Assembly: GCF_017163935.1 (NCBI RefSeq)
Contig: NZ_JABVZR010000001.1
Span: forward strand, 2,976,001 to 3,040,000
Direction of reading: 5' to 3'
Length of the DNA: 64,000 nt
DNA from: Novosphingobium terrae
GTDB taxonomy: Bacteria > Pseudomonadota > Alphaproteobacteria > Sphingomonadales > Sphingomonadaceae
Notes under the pieces: model-generated
Told to the model about the DNA's origin: nothing
What the model saw: the letters and a program-made list of their open reading frames with translations, nothing else
Databases searched by the model: none
Translations under genes and position numbers: made by a program
Part shown: one piece after another, positions 16,903 to 26,390 of the stretch
Position numbering within the stretch: position 1 is the first letter of the stretch
Layout of the letters: every line of letters starts with the position of its first letter

Positions 16903-19725
16903 ATGAGACTGGGAACACTTGTCCGCAGCACAGGCGCATCGTCGATGGCCATGGGGATCGCGCTGCTGTGCCACGCCCCCGCTTTCGCGCAATCCGCCCC
17001 GCCGCCCGCCCCTCAGGACCAGACGACCGTCTCCGACAAGGACATCATGGTCACCGGCATCCGCCAGAGCCTGGCCAATGCGCTCAACGCCAAGCGCAGC
17101 TCCGATCAGGTGATCGACGCCATCTCCGCCGAGGACGTGGGCAAATTCCCCGACAAGAATGTGGGTGAAGCCCTGCAACGCGTGACCGGCGTGCAGATCG
17201 GCCGCGCGGGCGGCGAAGGCTCCTCGGTCTCGATCCGCGGCGTCGATCCGGGTCTGGTGCGCGTTGAGGTCAACGGCCAGTCGATGCTCTCGACCTTCGC
17301 CGCCCCCGCCAGCGGCGCGGCGACCAATCCCGCCGTCGAATTCCGCGACATTCCCGCCGAATTCATCAGCCGCCTCGAAGTCGTCAAATCCGCCACCGCC
17401 GATATGACCGAGGGCGGTCTGGGCGGCACGGTGCGGATCATCACCCGCCGCCCCTTCGATTCCAAAAAGGACTATCTGGCCGGTTCCGTGCAGGGCGTTT
17501 ACGGCACCACCGCCGGCAAGGTGGACCCCAAGGCCTCGATCATTGCCAGCCATCTTTTCGCGCATGATACGCTGGGCGTGCTGGTCTCGGGCACCTATGA
17601 AAAGCGCAGCATGTGGTACGATCAGGCCAAGACCACCGGCTGGCGCCAGATGAAAACCTCCACCACCGCCACCTGCACCGCCGCCGTGCAGAGCGGCTGC
17701 GTCGATCTCAACGGCGACGGCACGGGCGATTTCTACCCCGATATTCCGCGCTATGCGATGTATCGCGAAAGCACCGAACGCTATGCTTTCAACAGCATCA
17801 TCGAATGGCGCCCGGTCGACAATTTCAAGCTCTATCTGGACACGACCTACACCCGCGGCCGCCAGACCGAGAACGACCAGTTCATGCAGATCACCACCTC
17901 ATCTGCCCTGAGCGCAACCTCTTCGCTCGGCAGTGACACCGCTATCAATGCCGGCAATGCGGCCAGCAACGTCACCTTTCTACAGCCGGCCACCAGCAAT
18001 CCCAACAGCGCCAGCGGCCTTGGCGTGACCTATCGCAACGTGCTGGGCACCATCGACCGCCAGACCTTCACCGGCGTGCTGGGCACCGAATGGCACCCCA
18101 CCCCGCGCCTGACCCTGAAAGCGCGCGGCGGCTATTCCTGGGCCCGCGCCTTCAACGATGAAATCGACGTGGTCGGCAGCCAGTTCGGCCTCACTTCGGT
18201 AGGCGTGAATTACAACAATCCCTCGGGCGCGCCCAACATCACCATTTCGGGCGATCCCACCAATCCATCGGGCATCAACAACTTCCAGATCCAGCACAAG
18301 CCGCTGATCAACCGCCAGACCGAAAAGAACTTCCAGTTCGACGGCCAATACGATGTCGGCGGCATTCTGCAAAACATCAAATTCGGCGTGCAGCGCCGCC
18401 TGCTGGGGCAGAACGCGATCTATCACGACGCCACCATCACCTATGACGGCTATGGCACCACAGCCGGCACGGGCGATATCAAGACCCGCAGCTATGTGAC
18501 CGGATCGGGCGTCGACAACATCACCTCCACCGCCAGCAATGCGGCGATCCTCTCGCAGATCCAGTCTTTCGTCAGCCATTACGATCTGGGCGATCACAAC
18601 TTCTTCAGCACCGGCAATCTGGGCTTTTCGCCTTACGCGCGCTGGATGAACATGGGCATGGCCGTGGCCAATGCGGCGGGTATTCCCGATGCCACCGTCG
18701 CGTCGAGCTGGGTGCCGGGCAGCACCTATGATGTGAAGCTTAAGAACTGGGCCGGATACCTCTCCAGCAAGTGGCAATTGCGTCCCTTCGGCCATGATCT
18801 GGATATTGTGGCCGGCGTGCGCGTGGTCAATATGAAGACCGTCTCCTCGGGCTACAACATCAACACGGTGGCGGGCACCTTCGCCCCGGTGACCTATTAC
18901 GGCAGCAACACCTATGCCCTGCCCAGCGGCAATCTGCGTTACGATCTGATCCACAACAAGCTGATCCTGCGCGCCACCGCCACCAAGGTTGCCGCGCAGC
19001 CGGATCTGTCGAAGGTGGCGCCATCAATGTCGCTGAACACCACCTCGCTGACGGGCTCGGTGGGCAATCCCAACCTGAAACCCTACACCGGCCAGCAGTA
19101 TGACCTTGGCGCGGAATGGTACCTCTCCAAGCTGAACTATCTCTCGGCCACGCTGTGGCGCAAGGACATCACCGGCTTCCCGCAGAAGATCGCGACGACG
19201 CAAAGCTACTTCGGGCAGGACTATGTGATGACGACCTACGTCAACAGCCCCGCCCCGGTGCATATCACGGGCTTTGAGGCCGGTTCGCAATTCGCCTTCA
19301 GCTTCCTGCCGGGCAAGCTGAAGAACATGGGCATGCTGGCCAATTACACTTACGCCAAGGACAGCGGCTATTCGGTGACCGGCTATTATTCGGGCGCCAA
19401 GCTGGGCTTCCCGGGCCTGTCTCACCACACCGTCAACGGCTCGATCTATTATGAGGACAGCAAGCTGTCGGCGCGCATCTCGTACAACTGGCGCTCGCGC
19501 TACAACATCGGCCCGGATCGCGACAATCTCAACGCTTTTGGCGAAGCCTTCGGCCAGTGGGACGGATCGTTCAGCTACAAGTTCAACGATCATGTCAGCG
19601 TGTTCCTTGAAGGCGTGAACCTGTTCAACGCCCAGCGCAAGGAGGATGAGGAAAGCCTCTATCGCGTCAGCACGGTGGAAACCTATGGCCGCCGCATCTA
19701 CTTCGGCGTGCGCGGCAAGATGTGA
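16903..19725 (+). CDS. TonB-dependent receptor, pectin/RG-I locus
   Basis: A 940-residue receptor of the large oligosaccharide-type class common in sphingomonads and Caulobacter. The signal peptide ends at APAFAQ; the TonB-box region DIMVTGIRQSLANALNAKR is typical of this class, followed by the plug (AEDVGKFPDKNVGEALQRV, SIRGVDPGLVRVEVNG, VVKSATADMTEGGLGGTV) and a barrel ending YGRRIYFGVRGKM. The start has only a weak upstream purine run (GGGACTGAAAG). It heads a unit with the DUF6250 and PL26-like genes (23-base and overlapping spacing), so it likely imports rhamnogalacturonan oligosaccharides. Confidence 0.9.
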   Translation: MRLGTLVRSTGASSMAMGIALLCHAPAFAQSAPPPAPQDQTTVSDKDIMVTGIRQSLANALNAKRSSDQVIDAISAEDVGKFPDKNVGEALQRVTGVQIGRAGGEGSSVSIRGVDPGLVRVEVNGQSMLSTFAAPASGAATNPAVEFRDIPAEFISRLEVVKSATADMTEGGLGGTVRIITRRPFDSKKDYLAGSVQGVYGTTAGKVDPKASIIASHLFAHDTLGVLVSGTYEKRSMWYDQAKTTGWRQMKTSTTATCTAAVQSGCVDLNGDGTGDFYPDIPRYAMYRESTERYAFNSIIEWRPVDNFKLYLDTTYTRGRQTENDQFMQITTSSALSATSSLGSDTAINAGNAASNVTFLQPATSNPNSASGLGVTYRNVLGTIDRQTFTGVLGTEWHPTPRLTLKARGGYSWARAFNDEIDVVGSQFGLTSVGVNYNNPSGAPNITISGDPTNPSGINNFQIQHKPLINRQTEKNFQFDGQYDVGGILQNIKFGVQRRLLGQNAIYHDATITYDGYGTTAGTGDIKTRSYVTGSGVDNITSTASNAAILSQIQSFVSHYDLGDHNFFSTGNLGFSPYARWMNMGMAVANAAGIPDATVASSWVPGSTYDVKLKNWAGYLSSKWQLRPFGHDLDIVAGVRVVNMKTVSSGYNINTVAGTFAPVTYYGSNTYALPSGNLRYDLIHNKLILRATATKVAAQPDLSKVAPSMSLNTTSLTGSVGNPNLKPYTGQQYDLGAEWYLSKLNYLSATLWRKDITGFPQKIATTQSYFGQDYVMTTYVNSPAPVHITGFEAGSQFAFSFLPGKLKNMGMLANYTYAKDSGYSVTGYYSGAKLGFPGLSHHTVNGSIYYEDSKLSARISYNWRSRYNIGPDRDNLNAFGEAFGQWDGSFSYKFNDHVSVFLEGVNLFNAQRKEDEESLYRVSTVETYGRRIYFGVRGKM

Positions 19726-19748
19726 TCGCGAGGACGGGAGGACGGGGC

Positions 19749-20405
19749 ATGTCACGCTGGCAGATACTGCTGATGGCCCCTGTCCTGCTGATGCCGGTTG
19801 CCGCCAACGCCACCCTGCCCAAGGGTTGGGTGGTTGAAGCGGAAGACCCCGCCGCCAAGGTCAACGAAACCCATGGCGTGATCGATATCGACAGCGCCAA
19901 GGGGATCACCCTGTGGTCACCGCAAAAGCTCTCCGGCCCCACCACCATAAGCTTTCAGGCGATGGCGGTGGCGGCAGGCGGGCCGAATGACAAGGTCAGC
20001 GATCTCAACGCCTTCTGGATGGCGCATGAGAAGGACGGCACATCCCTCACCCGCCGCTCCGGCAAGTTCGAGGATTATGACACGCTGGCGATGTATTATG
20101 TCGGCATCGGCGGCAACCGCAACACCACCACGCGCCTGCGCCGCTATGTCGGGCAGGTCGGCGTGCGCCCGCTCCTCCCCCAGCATGACCGCAGCGACGC
20201 CCAAGCCATGCTGCGCCCCAACATCTGGACCAGCATCACCCTGACCGCGAACGGCCAGCACATCACCGTGCAGCGCGACGGGCAGATGCTCTTCACGCTC
20301 GACGATCCGGCACCTTACACCAGCGGCTGGTTCGGCCTGCGCACCACCTACAGCCATCTGCGCATCCGCAGGCTCACCATCTCAACCGGGACCCCTCGCC
20401 CATGA
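19749..20405 (+). CDS. Exported DUF6250-like protein
   Basis: A 218-residue protein with a signal peptide (LMAPVLLMPVAANA) and a beta-rich body resembling the concanavalin-like fold of DUF6250 proteins: LSGPTTISFQAMAVAAGG, DLNAFWMAHEKD, NTTTRLRRYVGQVG and a final YTSGWFGLRTTYSHLRIRR. Such proteins accompany pectin-lyase genes; catalytic or binding function is not known to me. It is 23 bases after the receptor and overlaps the PL26-like gene by four bases (ATGA), so the three genes form one unit. A carbohydrate-binding or hydrolytic role on rhamnogalacturonan is inferred from context. Confidence 0.7.
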   Translation: MSRWQILLMAPVLLMPVAANATLPKGWVVEAEDPAAKVNETHGVIDIDSAKGITLWSPQKLSGPTTISFQAMAVAAGGPNDKVSDLNAFWMAHEKDGTSLTRRSGKFEDYDTLAMYYVGIGGNRNTTTRLRRYVGQVGVRPLLPQHDRSDAQAMLRPNIWTSITLTANGQHITVQRDGQMLFTLDDPAPYTSGWFGLRTTYSHLRIRRLTISTGTPRP

Positions 20406-23104
20406 TTTTTTCCCGTCGCGATACGCTGAAACTCTCCAGCCTGCTGCCCGCTGCCGCCACCATGCCAACCGCAGCATGGAGCGCCCCCGCCAAAGCCCCC
20501 GCCCCGGTTGCCCTGCACTGGCTGGAAGGCGCGCCACATCTCGATCTGGGCCAGACCCTGGGCGTGGCATGGCCGCGCGGCACGCTGCCCCGCAACGCAG
20601 GCTTTGCCGTGCAGGCCAACGGCGGCGCCATCCCCGCGCAAAGCTGGGTGACGGCGACATGGCCCGATGGCTCAATCAAATGGACCGCCCATGCCCTGCC
20701 GATCCCGCAAGGCCCCGCGCCCGATGGCCTGCAGGTGATCCCCGCCGCCCGCCCGGCAGCACCAGTTGAGCGCGTCACGGTGGAGCAAACCAACACTGGC
20801 GCGCGCGTCGCCTGCGGCGGCGTAGTCTGGGATTTCGCCAACAGCGGGCAGGCGCTGATCCGCTCGGCCAGCATCGGCGGCAAGCCGGTGCTGGGGCCGC
20901 TGACCTTGGTCGGCGCGATGGCGGAAGGCCCGGATGGCCCCCGCACGCCGTTTACCGGCACCGTCACCCGCCTCACCGTCGAACAAAGCGGCCCGATCCG
21001 CGCGGTCATCAAAGTGGAGGGCCTGCATCGTCCCGACGCCAAGGCCACCTTGCCCTTTACCTTGCGCTTCTACGCCTATGCCGGAGCGCAGCATCTGCGC
21101 ATCGTCCATAGCTTCATCTATGACGGCCTGCCCGAACACGACGCCATCGCGGGCCTTGGCCTCTCCGCCGCCGTGCCGATGCATGATGCCCCGCATGACC
21201 GCCATATCCGCCTCGCAACAGACGGTGCGCTGTTCGCCGAAGCCGTCCGCCCGCTGACCGGCCTGCGCCGCGACCCCGGCGTCGCCTTTCGCCATGCCCA
21301 GACCCATGGCCAGCCGGTCCCACCGCTCGCGCAAATGAGCGCCGCCGTGCGCGACAAGCTGCAATACATCCCGACATGGTCTGACTTCCGCCTCGAACAG
21401 TCCAGCGCCCATGGCTACACCATCGAAAAGCGCACCGAGGCGGGCCATGCATGGGTCGGTTCTCAGGAGGGTGGCCGCGCGCCGGGCCTCGCCTATGTCG
21501 GGGGCGCCAGCGGAGGCGCTGCCATCGCCCGGCGCTGGTTCTGGGAAACCTATCCTTCCGCTCTCGCCGTGGATCATGCCGCCAGCGACACCGCCACCCT
21601 CACCGCATGGCTGTGGAGCCCTCAGGCTGCCCCCATGGACATGCGCCCATGGCGCGGCGTCAACGGCATGGAGGGCTATGATGCGCAAAACGCCGGTCTC
21701 GACATCACCTATGAGGATTACGAGCCCGGTTGGGACAGCGCTACCGGCATCGCCCGCACCGCCGAGCTGACGCTCTGGGCCTGCGCTGCCACCCCCGCCA
21801 ATGAGGCCATCGTGGCCATGGCTCAGGCCAATGCCGCCGCACCGCGCCTGATGGCCGATCCCGCCGCTCTGCATGAAGCGCAGGTTTTCGGTGACTGGTC
21901 GCTGCCGGATCGCTCCGGCCCCAACCGCACGGCGATTGAAAACCAGCTCGCCAATCTGGTCGATTTCTACAGTGGAGAGGTCGATCGCCGGTCGTGGTAT
22001 GGGTTCTGGAACTTCGGCGATGTGATGCACACCTATGACAGCGACCGGCACGTCTGGCGCTATGACATCGGCGGCTTCGCATGGGACAATTCCGAACTCT
22101 CGCCCGATCTCTGGCTGTGGACCCAGGCCCTGCGTACCGGCGCCTCCCAACCATGGCGTCTGGCCGAAGCGATGACCCGCCACACCAGCGAGGTCGACAC
22201 CTATCATATGGGCCGCTTCGTGGGCCTCGGCACGCGGCATGGCGTGCAGCATTGGGGCGACAGTTCGAAGCAGCCTCGCGTCTCCAACGCCATCTACCGC
22301 CGGATCTATTACTACCTCACCGCCGACGAACGCGTGGGCGATCTGATCGCCGATATGGCGGAGTCCGACCGCACGCTCGATCATGTGGACATCGGCCGCA
22401 AGGTGCCGGGCGGCAAGGCCTATGCCGGGCCTCCGGGCACCTTCGAGATGGGCTTCGGCCCCAGCTGGACGGCGGTGGCCGGAAGCTGGCTCACCATGTG
22501 GGAGCGCACCGGCGACAGGCAATGGCGCGACCGTCTGGTGGCGGGCATGAGCAGCATCGCCGCGCTGAAATTCGGCTGGATGGCGGGCGGCGCGCCCTAT
22601 GATCCCAAAACGCACCGCTTCTCGGGGCCCGGCGACCATATCGACATCAGCCACCTCTCCGCCGTCTTTGGCGCGGTGGAGGTCAATGCCGAGCTGATCC
22701 AGCTGATCGACCTGCCCGCCTACAAGAAGGTCTGGGTCGATTTCTGCCAGTGGTTCAACGCGCCCAAGGAGGAGTTCCTCGCCCATTTCGGCCCGCCCTT
22801 CGGCGCCCGCAACCTGCGCGAGGCCTATTCCCGCATGAGCGCCTATGCCGCCCGTGCCAGCGGCAGCAAGGCGCTGATGAAGCGCGCGGTGGAAGAATTC
22901 TACTCCGGCGATCAGGGCCTCGGCACATGGGATCACGATCCGCGCCACACGGTGGAGGGCGTGCTGGAATGGCCTCAGGTTTCCACCAATGCCTCGGCGC
23001 AATGGGGGCTGGCGGCGATCCAGATGCTGGCTCTGGCCCCGCAAGAGCTGGAGGCGGTGGCGATCCCGCCGCATCACTCCAGCGCTCAGGAACCGCGCCA
23101 CTGA
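20402..23104 (+). CDS. Exo-rhamnogalacturonan lyase-like protein (PL26 / YetA-like)
   Basis: A 900-residue exported protein with a Tat-like leader (FSRRDTLKLSSLLPAAA). It matches the layout of YetA / PcRGLX exo-rhamnogalacturonan lyases: an N-terminal beta-sandwich with LGVAWPRGTLPRNAGFAV and WPDGSIKWTAHALPIP, a middle WYGFWNFGDVMHTYD followed by WRYDIGGFAWDNSE, and a C-terminal helical toroid (HTSEVDTYHMGRF, HGVQHWGDSSKQPR). These enzymes remove disaccharide units from the end of the RG-I backbone by beta-elimination. The assignment is from remembered motif layout, not a search. It is the last gene of the receptor-DUF6250-lyase unit, ended by a hairpin at 23111-23141. Confidence 0.75.
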   Translation: MIFSRRDTLKLSSLLPAAATMPTAAWSAPAKAPAPVALHWLEGAPHLDLGQTLGVAWPRGTLPRNAGFAVQANGGAIPAQSWVTATWPDGSIKWTAHALPIPQGPAPDGLQVIPAARPAAPVERVTVEQTNTGARVACGGVVWDFANSGQALIRSASIGGKPVLGPLTLVGAMAEGPDGPRTPFTGTVTRLTVEQSGPIRAVIKVEGLHRPDAKATLPFTLRFYAYAGAQHLRIVHSFIYDGLPEHDAIAGLGLSAAVPMHDAPHDRHIRLATDGALFAEAVRPLTGLRRDPGVAFRHAQTHGQPVPPLAQMSAAVRDKLQYIPTWSDFRLEQSSAHGYTIEKRTEAGHAWVGSQEGGRAPGLAYVGGASGGAAIARRWFWETYPSALAVDHAASDTATLTAWLWSPQAAPMDMRPWRGVNGMEGYDAQNAGLDITYEDYEPGWDSATGIARTAELTLWACAATPANEAIVAMAQANAAAPRLMADPAALHEAQVFGDWSLPDRSGPNRTAIENQLANLVDFYSGEVDRRSWYGFWNFGDVMHTYDSDRHVWRYDIGGFAWDNSELSPDLWLWTQALRTGASQPWRLAEAMTRHTSEVDTYHMGRFVGLGTRHGVQHWGDSSKQPRVSNAIYRRIYYYLTADERVGDLIADMAESDRTLDHVDIGRKVPGGKAYAGPPGTFEMGFGPSWTAVAGSWLTMWERTGDRQWRDRLVAGMSSIAALKFGWMAGGAPYDPKTHRFSGPGDHIDISHLSAVFGAVEVNAELIQLIDLPAYKKVWVDFCQWFNAPKEEFLAHFGPPFGARNLREAYSRMSAYAARASGSKALMKRAVEEFYSGDQGLGTWDHDPRHTVEGVLEWPQVSTNASAQWGLAAIQMLALAPQELEAVAIPPHHSSAQEPRH

Positions 23105-23110
23105 TGAGGT

Positions 23111-23141
23111 GCCCTGCCGGCCTCACTCTGGCCGGCAGGGC
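23111..23141. terminator. Bidirectional hairpin between convergent genes
   Basis: GCCCTGCCGGCC and GGCCGGCAGGGC make a perfect 12-base stem with a seven-base loop. It lies between the lyase (+) and the SGNH hydrolase (-), which converge here, and could serve both. Confidence 0.65.
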
Positions 23142-23148
23142 CTTGGCT

Positions 23149-24342
23149 TTAACGCAAAAGGTTGAGCGGCACAGCCTTGGCCATGGCGGTAAAGCCCACA
23201 TCATTGGGATGCAGATGATCGCCCGAGTCATAGGCCGGGGCAAAGGCCTGCGGGTCCGCCGGATTGCGCACCGCCGCGTCGAAATCGACCACACCATCGG
23301 CCTCACGCTGGCTGCGAATCCAGGCATTGACCTTGGCGCGCTGCTCCTCGCCCCAGGCCGACCAGTATCCCGCGCCCTTATAGGGCAGGATGGTGGCCAG
23401 CAGCACCTTGATCCCGTGGTCATGGGCGCGCAGCACCATCTGGCGATAGGCGTTGATCAGCCCCACCGTGTCGAAGCTGGCCTGCTGATTGTCGCGCGAG
23501 GCGCCGCCGATGTCGTTCACGCCCTCCAGCACAATCACATGGCTGACGCCCGGCACGCCCAGCACATCGCGGTCGAAGCGCGCCAGAGCGCTGATCCCCA
23601 CGCCATCCTGAAGCACCTTGTTGGCCGAGATGCCCTGATTGGTCACGCCGACCTGAGTCATCCCCGCCTGTTGCAACCGCCCGGCAAGCTGATCGGGCCA
23701 GCGACGGTCCGAATCCACCGTGGCCTTCACGCCATCGGTGATGGAATCGCCCAGCGCCACCACGCTGCGCAAAGGCCGGGCCGAGGTGACATCGATGCCC
23801 GAGACCAGAAAGCGCCGCTGCATGGCGTTCACACTGGTCATCTCCGGCGCGGTGGTCTGGTCGCCGGGGGCGAGCAGCGTGTTGGCGGCGGCATAGCCAT
23901 GGAAGGACCAGGGCTGCTGCCCGGCGGCCAGATGGATCGAGATCGCCACGCGCGCCAGCGGCGGCAGCGCCATCTTGACGGGATCGCTGACCATCGGCGC
24001 ATGGGCTGGGATCACCACCGCCGGGCGGTCCCCCACGGTCACGCGTTTGCTGGTGGCGGGCAGGATGCGCCCGGCGGCATCGAGCTGAGCGACCTCGATA
24101 TGGTCGATCAGCAGCGGATTGGGCGAATCGCTGTTGTCGAAGGTCAGGCGCAGACTGTCGCCTCCCACGGACAGGCGCATGATCTGGCGGATGGTGGTGT
24201 CCCCCAGCGGCGGCAGGGACGAAGCGCCGTTCACGCCGGGCACCGCCTGCATCGCCGCGCCCCAACTGCGCGCGGTGCCGGCCAGAGCGGGGTTCGCCAC
24301 GGCCAAAAGGACCATTGTTGTCAAAGTGGTGATGCTGCGCAT
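23149..24342 (-). CDS. Exported SGNH/GDSL hydrolase with N-terminal beta domain
   Basis: A 397-residue esterase-type protein. A signal peptide (MVLLAVANPALAG) precedes a beta-rich region of about 160 residues, then the SGNH domain: block I VVALGDSITDGV, block II glycine in NQGISANKVL, block III asparagine in LEGVNDIGG, block V in SGDHLHPND. The catalytic Ser, Gly, Asn and Asp/His are all present. In pectin loci such enzymes remove acetyl or methyl esters from galacturonate residues. It is divergent from GH105 and shares its operator region; GGAGAG lies before the start. Confidence 0.85.
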   Translation of the reverse strand: MRSITTLTTMVLLAVANPALAGTARSWGAAMQAVPGVNGASSLPPLGDTTIRQIMRLSVGGDSLRLTFDNSDSPNPLLIDHIEVAQLDAAGRILPATSKRVTVGDRPAVVIPAHAPMVSDPVKMALPPLARVAISIHLAAGQQPWSFHGYAAANTLLAPGDQTTAPEMTSVNAMQRRFLVSGIDVTSARPLRSVVALGDSITDGVKATVDSDRRWPDQLAGRLQQAGMTQVGVTNQGISANKVLQDGVGISALARFDRDVLGVPGVSHVIVLEGVNDIGGASRDNQQASFDTVGLINAYRQMVLRAHDHGIKVLLATILPYKGAGYWSAWGEEQRAKVNAWIRSQREADGVVDFDAAVRNPADPQAFAPAYDSGDHLHPNDVGFTAMAKAVPLNLLR

Positions 24343-24456
24343 GGGTCTTCATCTCTCCTGTGCGGGGGCACGTCTGCTGCCCCTTGTGCCGCATTGGGGC
24401 CTTAGCGGCAAAGCATATCCCCGTCGAGGTTGACGCGGCTTCATGTATCATATATC

Positions 24457-24475
24457 GCAACAACGTATCACATAG
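24457..24475. promoter_or_regulatory. Putative IclR-type operator, site a
   Basis: GCAAC-AACG-TATCACATAG, preceded by ATCATATATC. It matches two sites in the IclR gene region (41202-41220, 41277-41295) with the same N4 spacer. It lies in the divergent promoter between the SGNH hydrolase and GH105. GTATCA(T/C)ATA is also repeated directly 20 bases apart at 24445 and 24465. Confidence 0.55.
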
Positions 24476-24543
24476 AACAATAACGATCCCACCCCACCGG
24501 CGGATCGCGCTTCTATCATACCAGGCCAGGAGCTTCCCTCATC

Positions 24544-25647
24544 GTGACGCAAGAGAGTTTGAACCGACCCCATCTGATCGGTCTGATCGACCGGTTGATG
24601 GACAATCTGGTGTCGATCGAGGATACGACGGGCGAGTTCCTGCTGCGCCTGGAAGATGGCCGCGTCATCGACACCAAGGGCTGGAACGGCTGGGAATGGA
24701 CCCATGGTATCGGCCTGTTCGGCATGTGGCGCTATGTGGAACAGACCGGCGATGAGAAAGCGCTGGGCATCATCCACCAGTGGTTCGCCGATCAGCTGCC
24801 GCGCGGCACCACCAAGAACATCAACACCGTCTCGCCCTTCCTGACGCTGGCCTATCTGTATGAGCGTGATCCCCGCCCGGAATGGCGCGCGCATCTGGAG
24901 GAATGGGCCGCCTGGCTGATGGCGCCCGACGGCCTGCCCAAGACCGAGGACGGCGGTTTCCAGCACATCGTCTACAATGACGAAAACCCCGGCGAACTCT
25001 GGGATGACACGCTGATGATGAGCGTGTTGCCGCTGGCGCGCATCGGCCTGCTGCTCGGCAAGCCGGAATATGTGGAAGAAGCGCGCCGCCAGTTCCTTGT
25101 CCATATCAAATATCTCTTCGACACGAAGACGGGCCTGTGGTTCCACGGTTGGGACTTTGGCGGACGGCACAATTTCGCGCGGGCGCTGTGGGCACGCGGA
25201 AATTGCTGGATCACGGTGGCCATTCCCGAGATCATCGAGATGCTGGCCCTGCCCGAGGGTGATGCTTTCCGCACATTTCTGGTCGATACGCTGGCCGCGC
25301 AGGTGCGTACTTTGGCCGCCACGCAGGACGCGGAAAGCGGGCTGTGGCACACGCTGGTCGATGACCCGACCTCCTATCTGGAGGCCTCAGCCACGGCGGG
25401 CTTTGCCTATGGCATCCTGAAGGCCGTGCGCCTGGGCCTGCTGCCTGCCGCGTATGAGGCTGTCGGTCTGAAGGCCGTGCAGGGCGTGATCGACCATATC
25501 AACGAGGCTGGCGAACTGACTCAGGTCAGCTTCGGCACGGCGATGGGCGACAGCTTGCAGTTCTATAAGGATATCGCCCTGACCTCGATGCCTTACGGGC
25601 AGTCTTTGGCGATTTGCGCTCTGGCCGAGGCGTTGCATCGGGTTTGA
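24544..25647 (+). CDS. GH105 unsaturated rhamnogalacturonyl hydrolase (YteR/RhiN-like)
   Basis: A 367-residue cytoplasmic (alpha/alpha)6-barrel enzyme. GH88/GH105 features are visible: DTKGWNGWEWTHGIGLFGMW near residue 40, INTVSPFLTLAYLYER, a likely catalytic aspartate in LWDDTLMMSVLPLARIG, and GLWFHGWDFGGRHNFARALW followed by ARGNCWITVAIPEI. The family removes the 4,5-unsaturated galacturonyl residue from lyase products of RG-I. No signal peptide, so it acts after import. The start is GTG with AGGAG ten bases upstream. It is divergent from the SGNH gene and followed by a repeat copy and a terminator. Confidence 0.9.
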   Translation: MTQESLNRPHLIGLIDRLMDNLVSIEDTTGEFLLRLEDGRVIDTKGWNGWEWTHGIGLFGMWRYVEQTGDEKALGIIHQWFADQLPRGTTKNINTVSPFLTLAYLYERDPRPEWRAHLEEWAAWLMAPDGLPKTEDGGFQHIVYNDENPGELWDDTLMMSVLPLARIGLLLGKPEYVEEARRQFLVHIKYLFDTKTGLWFHGWDFGGRHNFARALWARGNCWITVAIPEIIEMLALPEGDAFRTFLVDTLAAQVRTLAATQDAESGLWHTLVDDPTSYLEASATAGFAYGILKAVRLGLLPAAYEAVGLKAVQGVIDHINEAGELTQVSFGTAMGDSLQFYKDIALTSMPYGQSLAICALAEALHRV

Positions 25648-25663
25648 AGCAGGAAGGATAGGT

Positions 25664-25695
25664 GCGAGGGGGTTACCCCCTCGCGCTCCCATGAC
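25664..25695 (-). repeat. Dispersed palindromic repeat, copy 1 (reverse orientation)
   Basis: Core GCGAGGGGGTT-ACCCCCTCGC followed by GCTCCCATGAC. On the minus strand it reads GTCATGGGAGC then the core. It lies 16 bases after the GH105 stop. Other copies are at 26871, 47838, 47996, 50720 and 55092. Confidence 0.85.
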
Positions 25696-25739
25696 TGTCC
25701 AGGGCGTGCCTGACCCTCAAGGTTGGGCATGTGTTCAGG

Positions 25740-25782
25740 GCGCTGCTGGCTTTGAAAGCCTGTGGCGCTTTTTCTTTTTTTA
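25740..25782 (+). terminator. Intrinsic terminator downstream of GH105
   Basis: GCGC and GGCTTT pair with AAAGCC and GCGC across a small internal loop, followed by a run of 14 pyrimidines of which 13 are T. This is a strong + strand terminator, probably for GH105. From here to 25922 I see no gene. Confidence 0.75.
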
Positions 25783-25922
25783 TTAACCTTAAGGCCTGAC
25801 CGCTCTGGCTATTCGGAACGAAAAGGCAGCTTCGGCGTAACAACAGCGCTGTCGGCAATGTGCTATTGCCCTGTAATCTCAAGATGCTATTTCACCCTCC
25901 ACGACATTTGATGGAAACCTGA

Positions 25923-25948
25923 TGTTACGCTGCATTTTCGGCGTAACA
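25923..25948. promoter_or_regulatory. Inverted repeat in leader of NlpC/P60 gene
   Basis: TGTTACGC and GCGTAACA are perfect inverted arms around a ten-base spacer, ending 22 bases before the start codon. GCGTAACA also occurs at 25835-25842, with TTCGGCGTAACA shared, and before the second two-gene cassette at 49686-49693. It may be an operator or a leader hairpin. Confidence 0.4.
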
Positions 25949-25970
25949 GCCAGTTCAAAGGATGATTCGC

Positions 25971-26390
25971 ATGGGTGCGGTTGAAAAAGCATCAGGTCTT
26001 GGCAGACCGGAGATCGTGGCTGCCGCCAAGGCCACCTATGAAGCTGCCAAAGGCAAAAAATACACATGGGGCGGGCACAGCACCAAGGGTTTCGACTGCT
26101 CCGGCTTCGTCAATTACACGCTTTGGCAGGCCAACCCCAGCGTGGGCGTTCATTTCATCACGGCGGCCCAGCTGTTCAATGACAATCGCTTTACCGAGGT
26201 GACCGATCCGCAGCCGGGCGATCTGATCGGCTTTCGCAAGGGGCCGGGCATCAGCCATGACCATGTCGGCATCGTCTATGACACGGATCACTGGATCGGC
26301 TCGCAATCCTCGACCGGCGTGGCCCCGGTGACCTTCTCCAATCCCTATTGGAGCAAGAAACCGCACTTTTTCCTGAGGTTGAAATACTGA
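25971..26390 (+). CDS. NlpC/P60-type peptidoglycan amidase, no signal peptide (effector-like)
   Basis: A 139-residue single-domain NlpC/P60 cysteine peptidase. The catalytic cysteine is C43 in GFDCSGFVNYTLW and the histidine H98 in SHDHVGIVYD, with a polar third residue in WIGSQSS; PGDLIGFR between them is the usual strand. These enzymes cut peptide stems of cell-wall murein. It has no signal peptide or targeting domain, unlike housekeeping NlpC/P60 proteins, and is followed with stop/start overlap (TGATG) by a small exported protein. That arrangement matches amidase effectors with periplasmic immunity proteins (for example type VI Tae/Tai pairs), but no secretion genes are in this window. 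Start 25971 is chosen for AAAGGA eight bases upstream; ATG 25962 is too close. It interrupts a pectin locus. Confidence 0.75.
   Translation: MGAVEKASGLGRPEIVAAAKATYEAAKGKKYTWGGHSTKGFDCSGFVNYTLWQANPSVGVHFITAAQLFNDNRFTEVTDPQPGDLIGFRKGPGISHDHVGIVYDTDHWIGSQSSTGVAPVTFSNPYWSKKPHFFLRLKY

Noticed and set aside
20672-23101. 809-codon antisense frame opposite the PL26-like gene
   Set aside because: No domain content; the + strand frame has a leader, lyase motifs and operon coupling.
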